From Sysuimicrobium calidum (GTDB taxonomy: Bacteria > Sysuimicrobiota > Sysuimicrobiia > Sysuimicrobiales > Sysuimicrobiaceae): a stretch of 21,900 bases of DNA. Shown here piece after piece: positions 13,990 to 20,476 of the stretch. The notes under the pieces are model-generated. The model had not been told where the DNA came from, searched no databases, and worked only from the letters and a program-made list of their open reading frames with translations. The number at the start of each line of letters is the position of its first letter. The first letter of the stretch is position 1. The DNA lies in assembly GCA_031459935.1 (NCBI GenBank), contig JAVKHN010000029.1, positions 1 through 21,900 on the forward strand, written 5' to 3'. Made by a program: the position numbers and the translations under genes.

Positions 13990-14732
13990 GCCTCTTCCTC
14001 CCTTCGGGGCTTGCACGCCACGTACACCACCACGGCTCCGCCCGCCAGGTCATGCACCCCTATCGAGGCAAACCCCGCATGCTCGAGGAGCTCTGGGAAT
14101 TCCCGCTGGTCCGGCCACTCCCGGATGGAGACAGGGAGGTACAGGTAGGCGTCCGGATGCCGGGAGAGGCAGCGGCCCAGCCAGGGGATCACGGTGAAGG
14201 AGTAGAGGTCGTAGAGGGCCCGGAAAAGGGGGTTGCGGGGCCGGCCGAACTCCAGGATCACCAGCCGCCCCCCGGACCGCAGCACCCGCTGAAGCTCCCG
14301 GAGGGCCCGGTCCAGGTCCGCCACGTTGCGGATCCCGAACCCCACCGTGGCTGCATCGAAGGCCTCAGGGGGGAGCGGGAGGGCTTCCGCATCGCCCTGC
14401 ACGAACCACACCCCCTTCCTTCTACCCGCCCGCTCCCGGGCCACTTCCACCATGGGTGCCGCGAAGTCCACACCGACCACGCGGCCGCCCGATCCCACCC
14501 GCGCCTTTAGCAGGAAGGCCAGGTCCCCGGTTCCGCAGCAGACGTCGAGCGCCGATGCGCCCGGGCCTAGGCCCGTGCAGGCCGCGGCGAACCGCTTCCA
14601 CCGCCTGTGCAGCCCCAGGCTCAGCAGGGTGTTCAGCAGGTCGTAACGCCGCGCGATGGCACTGAACATCGCGCGGACGTATGCCCGTTTCCGCGCTTGG
14701 GGCGGCGTACCCGTTCCGAGGTCGATTCCCAC
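13986..14732 (-). CDS. menG: Demethylmenaquinone methyltransferase (UbiE/MenG)
   Basis: The 248-residue SAM-dependent C-methyltransferase should perform the last step of menaquinone synthesis. The N-terminal FSAIARRYDLLNTLLSLGLHRRW is a UbiE hallmark. The SAM-binding motif I is ALDVCCGTGDLAF (61-73). YSFTVIPWLGR and YLYLPVSIREWPDQREF match the conserved C-terminal region. An acidic GVDF follows motif I at the expected place for ribose binding. The GTG at 14732 is chosen because longer ORFs run into the tRNA gene. It has no ribosome site but a TAAACT hexamer 7 bases upstream, suggesting a leaderless mRNA. It is the first gene of menG-ireB-murA-nuoBDIC. Confidence 0.9.
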   Translation of the reverse strand: MGIDLGTGTPPQARKRAYVRAMFSAIARRYDLLNTLLSLGLHRRWKRFAAACTGLGPGASALDVCCGTGDLAFLLKARVGSGGRVVGVDFAAPMVEVARERAGRRKGVWFVQGDAEALPLPPEAFDAATVGFGIRNVADLDRALRELQRVLRSGGRLVILEFGRPRNPLFRALYDLYSFTVIPWLGRCLSRHPDAYLYLPVSIREWPDQREFPELLEHAGFASIGVHDLAGGAVVVYVACKPRREEEA

Positions 14733-14739
14733 GGGGACT

Positions 14740-14745
14740 AGTTTA
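14740..14745 (-). promoter_or_regulatory. Candidate -10 element for a leaderless menG transcript
   Basis: TAAACT on the minus strand matches 4 of 6 positions of TATAAT and ends 7 bases before the chosen GTG start, so transcription would begin at or next to the start codon. No good -35 is visible 16-18 bases further upstream. Confidence 0.35.
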
Positions 14746-14827
14746 CCGTGGCCGTCGGTCGGTGGTGGAGCTCGGCATCCCGTGGGAGTCTGCGAGCGGT
14801 AGACCCAGGCGGTCGCGGAACACCCCT

Positions 14828-14902
14828 TGGTGGGCCCGCCAGGATTCGAACCTGGAACCAACCGGTTATGAGCCGGCCGCTCTGCCGTTGAGCTACGGGC
14901 CC
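14828..14902 (-). tRNA. tRNA with CAU anticodon (elongator Met or Ile2)
   Basis: A complete 75-base cloverleaf can be read. The acceptor arm is GGGCCCG paired with CGGGCCC, followed by discriminator A and an encoded CCA. The D arm is GCTC/GAGC. The anticodon stem-loop is GCCGG-CTCATAA-CCGGT, with CAT at 14870-14868. The T arm is CCAGG-TTCGAAT-CCTGG. The paired G1-C72 rules out initiator tRNA, which has an unpaired position 1. C4-G69 and C5-G68 agree with lysidine-synthetase determinants of E. coli tRNA-Ile2, but Met cannot be excluded. Its first 10 bases overlap the 3' end of truA. Confidence 0.93.
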
Positions 14903-15648
14903 GGCCGAAATTCAGTATATCCCACCCGCACGAGGTACAAACCTCCCGCTTCCACCACCGGACCCGAGAGCTGGTTCGTTCGGGCCGCCAGGAGCTCCTG
15001 CACGGACTCCGTAGAGCGCTTCCCGGATCCCACCTCCAGCAGGGTCCCCACCATCATCCGCACCATGTGGCGCAGAAACCGGTCCGCCACCGCGTCCACC
15101 ACCACCAGGGGCCCCTGCTGCCGGACCTCCAGCCGGTACAGGGTGCAGAGGGTGGTGCGGGGATTGCTGCCCGTGGCGCAGAAGGCGGCGAAGTCGTGCC
15201 GACCCACCAGGTACGAGGCCGCCTCCCGCATGGCCGCTAGCTCAAGCCTCCCCTCCCAGAAGAGGGCCCGATTGCGTAGCAGGGGGTTCCGGCCCGGCCG
15301 GTTCCAGATGAGGTAGCGGTAGGCCCGCCAGCGGGCGTCCCGCCGGGCGTGGAATCCCTCCGGGGCTTCCTCTGCGCACCGCACCGCGATGTCGGGCGGG
15401 AGGAAGTGGTTCAGGGCCCCCACAAACCGGTCCGCGGGCAGGGAGGAGCTCGTGTGGAAGTGGGCCACCTGGGCCAGGGCGTGCACCCCTGCGTCCGTGC
15501 GGCCGGCCCCCACCACCCGCACGGCCTCGCCCGTCACCTGCGCCACGGCCTTCTCCAGCTCCTCCTGGATGGAGGAGGCGTGGGGCTGGCGCTGCCATCC
15601 CGCGTAGCGGGTCCCGTCGTAGGCCACCACGAGCCGGATGGTGCGCAT
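14893..15648 (-). CDS. truA: tRNA pseudouridine(38-40) synthase
   Basis: The 251-residue protein isomerises uridines 38-40 in tRNA anticodon stems. The N-terminal LVVAYDGTRYAGWQRQP and the catalytic GAGRTDAGVHA (47-57, Asp52) are diagnostic. RYLIWNRPGRNPLLRNRALF and DRFLRHMVRMMVGTLLEVG are further TruA blocks. The ATG at 15648 follows GGGAG; an in-frame GTG at 15660 has no ribosome site. The last four codons, including the TAG stop (14895-14893), lie inside the downstream tRNA gene. The mRNA and the tRNA thus share 10 bases and are probably made as one transcript, then cut by RNase P at the tRNA 5' end. A divergent GNAT gene begins about 45 bases upstream. Confidence 0.94.
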   Translation of the reverse strand: MRTIRLVVAYDGTRYAGWQRQPHASSIQEELEKAVAQVTGEAVRVVGAGRTDAGVHALAQVAHFHTSSSLPADRFVGALNHFLPPDIAVRCAEEAPEGFHARRDARWRAYRYLIWNRPGRNPLLRNRALFWEGRLELAAMREAASYLVGRHDFAAFCATGSNPRTTLCTLYRLEVRQQGPLVVVDAVADRFLRHMVRMMVGTLLEVGSGKRSTESVQELLAARTNQLSGPVVEAGGLYLVRVGYTEFRPGP

Positions 15649-15692
15649 GGGCTCCCTCACTCGGCAAAATGGTGGGGAGCTGGAGGCTCTTC

Positions 15693-16184
15693 GTGCAACC
15701 CGAGCTCTCCATCCGAAGCCAGGATCCGAGGCCGCTCCTTCCGCACCTTGTGGCCCTCTACCGCCGGGCCTACCGGGGAAGGGAGGAGTACGCGTACCGC
15801 ACGGACCGGGAGGTGACCGAATACCTCCGGTGGCTCCACCGACGGGATCCCGAGGGGTTCCTGGTGGCGTACCTGGATGAGGAGGCGGTGGGGTTCATCG
15901 CCGCGGACGCCCGGTGGGTGGACTACCGGGGGGAGCGGGTCGGCGAGATCCACGAGCTGGTGGTGGACGACCGCTACCAGGGCCAGGGAATCGGTAAGGC
16001 CCTGTGCCTCGCGGGTCTTACGTACCTGCAGGACCGGGGACACCGGCGGTTCGGGCTGTGGGTGGGCGAGCACAACCTCCGGGCCCAGGCCCTGTACGAA
16101 AAGCTGGGGTTCCGGAAGGTGGGGCAGTGGGGGATCTGGGTGCGGATGATCAGGGACGACACGCAAGCCGGACCGCCTGCGTGA
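15693..16184 (+). CDS. GNAT-family N-acetyltransferase
   Basis: The protein is 163 residues from the GTG at 15693, which has GGAGG 6 bases upstream; an in-frame ATG at 15669 without a ribosome site would add 8. The GNAT core is clear: VAYLDEEAVGFIAAD (beta2-beta4), then IHELVVDDRYQGQGIGKALC with the acetyl-CoA pyrophosphate loop Q.GQGIGKAL, and the late block NLRAQALYEKLGFRKVG. The central EYAYRTDREVTEYLRWL segment is not typical of RimI, so the acceptor is unknown. It is divergent from truA. Its last 35 bases overlap the convergent M20 peptidase gene. Confidence 0.85.
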   Translation: MQPELSIRSQDPRPLLPHLVALYRRAYRGREEYAYRTDREVTEYLRWLHRRDPEGFLVAYLDEEAVGFIAADARWVDYRGERVGEIHELVVDDRYQGQGIGKALCLAGLTYLQDRGHRRFGLWVGEHNLRAQALYEKLGFRKVGQWGIWVRMIRDDTQAGPPA

Positions 16185-17232
16185 GCACCCGGGCCGCCTC
16201 CGCCACCTGTCGGAGCTCCACGTGCTCACTGGCCGTGTGGGCTACCGCGAGCCGCCCGGGCCCGAACACCACGGACGGGATCCCCGCGGAGATCAGGTTC
16301 TCTGCATCTGTCCAGCTGCGGATGGCCCCGATCTCCGCGGGCCGACCCAGGGCCTGCTCGTACGCCTCCCGCAGGAGGGAGAGTACGGGCGCATCCTCGG
16401 AAAGCTCAAATGGCGGGCTCTCGTCGAGGACCTCCGCGTTCCCTCCGTGCTCCGCCACCACCCGCAGAACTTCCTGTTTGACGGCCTCGAGGTCCTGCCC
16501 TGGAAGGATCCGGAAGTCCACGCTGAGGGTGCACCGATCCGGGACCACCAGCGCCAGCTTCCCGCCCCGGATCTCCATGACGTTAAACCCGCCGTGCCCC
16601 ACCAGGGGATGCTCGGCCCGCACGAACGCCATCGCCTCGAACGCCCGCAGGAGTTCTGCAGCCTGCAGGATGGCGTTTCGTCCCGCCTCGAACTCCCCGC
16701 CGTGGGCCGGGATCCCCGACAGCTCGATGCGCACCTCGAGACTACCGGCTTCCACGGGGCAGATGCGGAGCTCCGTGGGTTCCAGGACTATGGCTGCCTC
16801 CGCCTGCACCGCCTCGGGCAGCACCTTGCTCCCAAGCCCCCCCTGTTCCTCGTCCACGGTGAAGGCCACGGCCACAGGCAGTTCCCGGATCTCCGGGGTC
16901 CTTTCCAGGGCCAGGAGGATGGCCGCGATCCCGGCTTTCACGTCCACGCTTCCTCGCCCCCACACACACCCCGCCTCCACCCGGGGCCGGTCCGGCGGTT
17001 CCTCGATGGGGATCGTGTCCGCATGGGCGGTGAGCAGGAGCCTGGGCCGCTCCGCCCCCTTCCAGATCAGGTTGTCCCGATCGCCCTCCACGGGCTGCCG
17101 GAAGGGCCGTAGACCCAGGGACTCCAGCCGGGCCTCCAGGTACGCGAGGAGGGCCTGCTCCCGGCCCGTGGGGCTCGGGATGGAGACAAGCCGCAGTAGC
17201 TCCCACCGTGCGCGTTCCAGCAGGGGCTCCAT
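16150..17232 (-). CDS. M20-family metallopeptidase (ArgE/DapE-like deacylase)
   Basis: The 360-residue di-zinc hydrolase has all M20 metal ligands: His70 and Asp72 in LLLTAHADTIP, bridging Asp97 in GRGSVDVKAG, the Glu128-Glu129 pair in TVDEEQGG, Glu151 in VLEPTEL, and a late His332 in AHTASEHVEL. IPAHGGE (174-180) is the lid-domain His used across the dimer. Family substrates include N-acetylornithine, N-succinyl-diaminopimelate, LysW-linked lysine and small peptides. No arginine or lysine genes flank it, so specificity is open. The ATG at 17232 starts the conserved LL..LV.IPSPTG..Q. It has no ribosome site but a TATCAT 7 bases upstream. The ORF extends further upstream into the divergent gene, but nothing supports coding there. 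Confidence 0.88.
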   Translation of the reverse strand: MEPLLERARWELLRLVSIPSPTGREQALLAYLEARLESLGLRPFRQPVEGDRDNLIWKGAERPRLLLTAHADTIPIEEPPDRPRVEAGCVWGRGSVDVKAGIAAILLALERTPEIRELPVAVAFTVDEEQGGLGSKVLPEAVQAEAAIVLEPTELRICPVEAGSLEVRIELSGIPAHGGEFEAGRNAILQAAELLRAFEAMAFVRAEHPLVGHGGFNVMEIRGGKLALVVPDRCTLSVDFRILPGQDLEAVKQEVLRVVAEHGGNAEVLDESPPFELSEDAPVLSLLREAYEQALGRPAEIGAIRSWTDAENLISAGIPSVVFGPGRLAVAHTASEHVELRQVAEAARVLTQAVRLACRP

Positions 17233-17239
17233 CGAGCCG

Positions 17240-17245
17240 ATGATA
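17240..17245 (-). promoter_or_regulatory. Candidate -10 element for a leaderless M20 peptidase transcript
   Basis: TATCAT on the minus strand matches 5 of 6 bases of the -10 consensus and lies 7 bases before the ATG at 17232, with no Shine-Dalgarno sequence between. Transcription from it would start at the start codon. No TTGACA-like -35 is obvious. Confidence 0.42.
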
Positions 17246-17283
17246 CCGTACCGGATTGCCAGGAACTCCCAGGGCACGGCGGG

Positions 17284-17289
17284 AATTCT
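17284..17289 (+). promoter_or_regulatory. Possible -10 element for the LLM oxidoreductase gene
   Basis: AATTCT sits 6 bases before the GTG at 17296 and keeps the A and the final T most important in a -10 element, although only 3 of 6 bases match. The gene has no ribosome site, so a leaderless start is possible. The element lies in the 63-base divergent gap shared with the M20 gene. Confidence 0.22.
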
Positions 17290-17295
17290 CCAGTC

Positions 17296-18324
17296 GTGAT
17301 CCTCGACGCGGCCCTCCCCCAGGGTTCGCTCCGGCGGGTGCCGGAGGTGGCGGAGCTCGCGGAGCAGTTCGGAGTGGGGTGCCTGTGGGCCAGCGAGACC
17401 CAGCACGATCCCTTTTTACCCGGCCCCCTCGTGTACGCGCACACCCGGCGGCTTGCGTTCGGTACCGCCATCGCGGTGGCCTTCGCCAGAAGCCCTACCA
17501 CCATCGCCCACACCGCCTGGGACCTCGCGGAGGCCAGCGGCGGTCGGTTCCTTCTCGGCCTTGGAACCCAGGTACGGGCCCACGTGGAGCGGCGGTTCGG
17601 GATGCCCTGGCCGGACTCCGCGGTTGCTAAGCTCCGGGAGCAGATCCAGGCTATCCGGGCCCTGTGGCGGTGCTGGCAAACCGGCGAGCGGCTCTCCTTC
17701 CGGGGCCGGTACCACAGCCTCACCCTCACCTCACCGTTCTTCAATCCCGGTCCGATCCCCCACCCCGGGATCCCCATCTACGTGGCGGGCGTGAACCGGG
17801 GACTGGTACGCCTGGCGGGAGAGGTGGCCGACGGGTTCCACGTGCACCCCCTGCACTCCCCGGAGTACCTGCGGAGGGTGGTCCTGCCCGCGCTGGAAGA
17901 GGGAGCCCGGCGGGCGGGCCGCAGCCGCGGGGAGGTCACGGTTTCCGCCTCGGTGATGATCGCCACGAACCCGCAGGAACGGGAGTTCCTGCGGTCCCAG
18001 GTGGCCTTCTACGCCAGCACCCCCTCCTACCGTACAGTGCTGGCGGCGCACGGGTGGGAGGAGGTGGGTGAGCGCCTCTCGGCCCTGGCCCGTGCGGGGC
18101 GGTGGTCGGAGATGCCCAAACTCGTATCGGACAAGATGCTGGAGGCGTTCTGCGTGCTGGCGGGCCCAAAAGAGGTTCCCGATGCCCTCCGGGCGCGCTA
18201 TGCGGGGCTCGTGGACCGCATCACCCCCTACCTCCCCCTCGTCCCCGGGGAACGACAGGAGCTGTGGACGGCCCTCGCGCGGACCTTCGGAGGGACGGAC
18301 GGCCGCTCTGTTGCGAAGCCGTGA
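17296..18324 (+). CDS. LLM-class (luciferase-like, probably F420-dependent) oxidoreductase
   Basis: The 342-residue protein has the bacterial luciferase-like barrel. Blocks include FGVGCLWASETQHDPFLP, GTAIAVAFARSPTTIAHTAWDLAE, GGRFLLGLGTQVRAHVERRFG, and IPIYVAGVNRGLVRLAGEVADG around the flavin phosphate site. The pattern, including SETQHDPF, resembles the MSMEG_2256-type group annotated as F420-dependent in mycobacteria. FMN cannot be excluded from sequence alone. It would catalyse hydride transfer on a small organic substrate that cannot be named. The start is GTG at 17296, chosen because DAALPQGSLRRVPEVAELAEQ fits the family N-terminus; no ribosome site is present. It is divergent from the M20 gene and convergent with the Uma2 gene 67 bases on, with no clear terminator between. 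Confidence 0.85.
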   Translation: MILDAALPQGSLRRVPEVAELAEQFGVGCLWASETQHDPFLPGPLVYAHTRRLAFGTAIAVAFARSPTTIAHTAWDLAEASGGRFLLGLGTQVRAHVERRFGMPWPDSAVAKLREQIQAIRALWRCWQTGERLSFRGRYHSLTLTSPFFNPGPIPHPGIPIYVAGVNRGLVRLAGEVADGFHVHPLHSPEYLRRVVLPALEEGARRAGRSRGEVTVSASVMIATNPQEREFLRSQVAFYASTPSYRTVLAAHGWEEVGERLSALARAGRWSEMPKLVSDKMLEAFCVLAGPKEVPDALRARYAGLVDRITPYLPLVPGERQELWTALARTFGGTDGRSVAKP

Positions 18325-18391
18325 CACCCCACGCGCAGGGTCCGACCGTGGTCCCACTGCGGTCCGCTCAGCTGCCGGGTACTCCGCCCCG

Positions 18392-19033
18392 TCAGCCGCT
18401 TCCCGAACTCAGGATCTCCCGCAGGCAGGCCGTAGCCTGAGGGAGGGGATCCTGCCACAGCCATGCCACCTCGATCCAGAAGCCGGGTACCGCGGAGGAC
18501 ACCAGCCGTCCGGCCGCAAGGGCTTCCGTGCGGTAGCTGGTTCGCTCCAGGCGGTGCACGGTGACCTCCTTCCGACCCGGATCCACCACCCAGTACTCCC
18601 CCACCCCACCCTCGCGGTAGGCCGCCGCCTTCTCCTGAAGGTCGTAGGTGCGGGTGGCGGGCGAAGCCACCTCCACCACCAGGTCCGCACTTCCCTCCAC
18701 CAGGAGCGGGCCGACGGCGGCGCGTCCGGCTGCGACGAAGAAGAGATCCGGCTCCGTGATGAGGCCTGGACGCAGGCGCAGGGCCGCAGGGCCGTTGAAG
18801 ACCTCGCCCAGGCTCCGTTCCTCAACGTATCCGGTGAGCAGGTAGGTCAGGAACCGCACGATCCGCTGGTGGGTGATGCTGGCAGGCGAGTGCACGACGA
18901 CCTCTCCGTCCGCAAACTCCCAGATTCGGTCCTCCGGTGCCTCCCGCAGATACCGCTCCTCGGTCCACCCGCCCAGGCGCACCAGGAACTCGTCCACGGG
19001 CTCTCCGGTCTCGGTGACTACCCGGATCTGCAT
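18392..19033 (-). CDS. Uma2-family (DUF820) PD-(D/E)XK nuclease-fold protein
   Basis: The 213-residue protein carries the restriction-endonuclease-like core of the Uma2 family. LITEPDLFFV gives Asp96. ADLVVEVASPATRTYDLQEKAAAYREGG gives Glu121 and Lys135. GEYWVVDPGRKEV follows. The N-terminal E..IWEFADGEVVVHSPAS..H is typical. The family is common in cyanobacteria, Chloroflexi and Deinococcus-Thermus, often in many copies, and its role is not established; nuclease activity is inferred from the fold. The ATG at 19033 is preceded by GGGAGG only 2 bases away, inside a perfect 12-bp palindrome (19036-19047). It starts 21 bases after the sugar-transferase stop on the same strand. Confidence 0.85.
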   Translation of the reverse strand: MQIRVVTETGEPVDEFLVRLGGWTEERYLREAPEDRIWEFADGEVVVHSPASITHQRIVRFLTYLLTGYVEERSLGEVFNGPAALRLRPGLITEPDLFFVAAGRAAVGPLLVEGSADLVVEVASPATRTYDLQEKAAAYREGGVGEYWVVDPGRKEVTVHRLERTSYRTEALAAGRLVSSAVPGFWIEVAWLWQDPLPQATACLREILSSGSG

Positions 19034-19035
19034 GG

Positions 19036-19047
19036 CCTCCCGGGAGG
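19036..19047 (-). repeat. Perfect 12-bp palindrome covering the Uma2 ribosome site
   Basis: CCTCCCGGGAGG is its own reverse complement and contains the only Shine-Dalgarno-like sequence of the Uma2 gene. Without a loop it is too tight for a full hairpin, but it could pair between transcripts, form a partial stem, or bind a dimeric protein. It may also be coincidence in GC-rich DNA. Confidence 0.35.
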
Positions 19048-19054
19048 AATGGTA

Positions 19055-20476
19055 TCACCTGCCCGCTTCCCCCCGCAGGATCGCGGGCGGGGTGCGGAGG
19101 AGGATGAAGAGGTCGAGCCAGGGGGACCAGTTGCCCACGTACCACCGGTCCAATAGCTGTCGGGTGCGGAAGTCCAGGGCGTTGCGGCCGCTCACCTGCC
19201 ACAGGCCCGTCATCCCGGGCGACACGTCCAGCATTCCGTCCGCGCTCAGCAGCGCCATCTCCTCCGGAAGGTAGGGCCGCGGGCCCACAAGACTCATCTC
19301 TCCCCGCAGCACGTTCCACAGCTGCGGAAGCTCATCGAGGGACCACCGGCGCAAAAACCGCCCGACCCGGGTCACCCTCGGATCGTGGCTCCTGAGCTTC
19401 CGATAGCGCTCCCACTCCTCCTGAGCTTCGGGATCCGTAGCGAGGTGAGCCTCCAGGCGCGCGGGGGCGTCCACGTACATGGTGCGCAGCTTGAAGCAGG
19501 GAAAGCGCCGCCCTCCCCGGCCGATCCTGGGCTCCACGTGGAAGGCGGGGCCGGAGGAGTCCAGCTTCACCGCCATCGCGGCCGCGGCCACCACGGGCGC
19601 GGCCAGAAGAGCCAGGGCGCTTCCCAGAGCCAGGTCCATGGCGCGCTTGATCAGCCCGTTCCAAGGGTTGAGGAGGGTGTTGGGAACCCGGAGCAGCACA
19701 GCGCGGTCCTCGAAGAGTCCCAGGACCTCCAGGCTCAGCACCGGGACCTCCGCGAGGTCGGGGACGAGCAGGACGTTCTCGGCCACGGGGCGCAGGGCCT
19801 CCACGACCCGCAGCACGTCCGACCGGCCGAGGCCGCTTGCGAGCACCACCACCTCCCGGGCACCCCAGGAGGCGGCGGCTTTCGGGGCTTCCCGCCAGTC
19901 GGGGACGATCCCCACCACCTCGTAGCCCAGGGAGGGATCGCGGTTCAGGGCGGAGGCGACCGCCAGGGCCGCGCCGACCTCTCCCACCACGAGGGTCTTA
20001 CAGCGCCAGGGGCCCAGCGAAAACAGCGCCCGCTTTGCAAGCCCCCGGGCCGCCGGGAGGGTCACGAGCGATCCCATCCACGTGAGCACCAGGACGGGCC
20101 GGGACACATCCTCCTGGAACTTCCCCACGGACACCAGGGCGAAGGCCAGCACTGCCCCCACAGTGGCCGCCCCCAGGCACCTGCGGATCTCCTCCCACCT
20201 TGGCATCCGGCGCGTGTACAGCCCCGCGTACGCGAGGGCTGCGAGAAACGCGACCGGCAACCACCACAGCTGCAGGTAGTGGGCAAGCGGGTAGGTGGGC
20301 CGGGAGAAAGTGGGAGAGAGCGCGGGGAGAACCGAGGCCCGTACTCCCACGGCTCCTGCCAGGGCTGCGCCGAGGGCCACGAGGTCGGCCCCGATGAGCG
20401 CCAGAACGCACAGGATCCGGGAGACCGGCTGCGAGAGCGCCGGAGAACGCCCCAGGGAAGCCGCCCGGCTGGTCAT
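19055..20476 (-). CDS. Polyprenyl-phosphate sugar-1-phosphate transferase (WbaP/exopolysaccharide initiator type)
   Basis: The 473-residue membrane protein starts polysaccharide synthesis by moving sugar-1-phosphate from a nucleotide sugar to undecaprenyl phosphate. Hydrophobic helices lie around 21-45, 66-88, 103-118 and 127-141. They are followed by a Rossmann-like domain (TLVVGEVGAALAVASAL, about 161-255). The catalytic phosphoglycosyltransferase domain begins at a membrane hairpin (277-303), then PRIGRGGRRFPCFKLRTM (316-333), SLDELPQLWNVL (379-390, catalytic Asp381-Glu382), SLVGPRPYLPEE and PGMTGLWQVSGRN. The ATG at 20476 overlaps the upstream glycosyltransferase stop (ATGA) and has GGAGG 5 bases upstream, ruling out the longer ORF. 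The sugar cannot be told from sequence. Confidence 0.92.
   Translation of the reverse strand: MTSRAASLGRSPALSQPVSRILCVLALIGADLVALGAALAGAVGVRASVLPALSPTFSRPTYPLAHYLQLWWLPVAFLAALAYAGLYTRRMPRWEEIRRCLGAATVGAVLAFALVSVGKFQEDVSRPVLVLTWMGSLVTLPAARGLAKRALFSLGPWRCKTLVVGEVGAALAVASALNRDPSLGYEVVGIVPDWREAPKAAASWGAREVVVLASGLGRSDVLRVVEALRPVAENVLLVPDLAEVPVLSLEVLGLFEDRAVLLRVPNTLLNPWNGLIKRAMDLALGSALALLAAPVVAAAAMAVKLDSSGPAFHVEPRIGRGGRRFPCFKLRTMYVDAPARLEAHLATDPEAQEEWERYRKLRSHDPRVTRVGRFLRRWSLDELPQLWNVLRGEMSLVGPRPYLPEEMALLSADGMLDVSPGMTGLWQVSGRNALDFRTRQLLDRWYVGNWSPWLDLFILLRTPPAILRGEAGR

Noticed and set aside
13986..14861. 291-residue version of MenG starting at 14861
   Set aside because: That start lies within the tRNA gene, and the first 40 or so residues are tRNA and spacer read-through. 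UbiE homology begins after the GTG at 14732.
14828..14902. Initiator tRNA-fMet
   Set aside because: Position 1 is G paired with C72; bacterial initiators have a mismatch there. Only elongator Met or Ile2 fits.
18325..18391. Bidirectional terminator between the LLM and Uma2 genes
   Set aside because: The region has repeated GGTCC words but no stable inverted repeat followed by a T-run on either strand.
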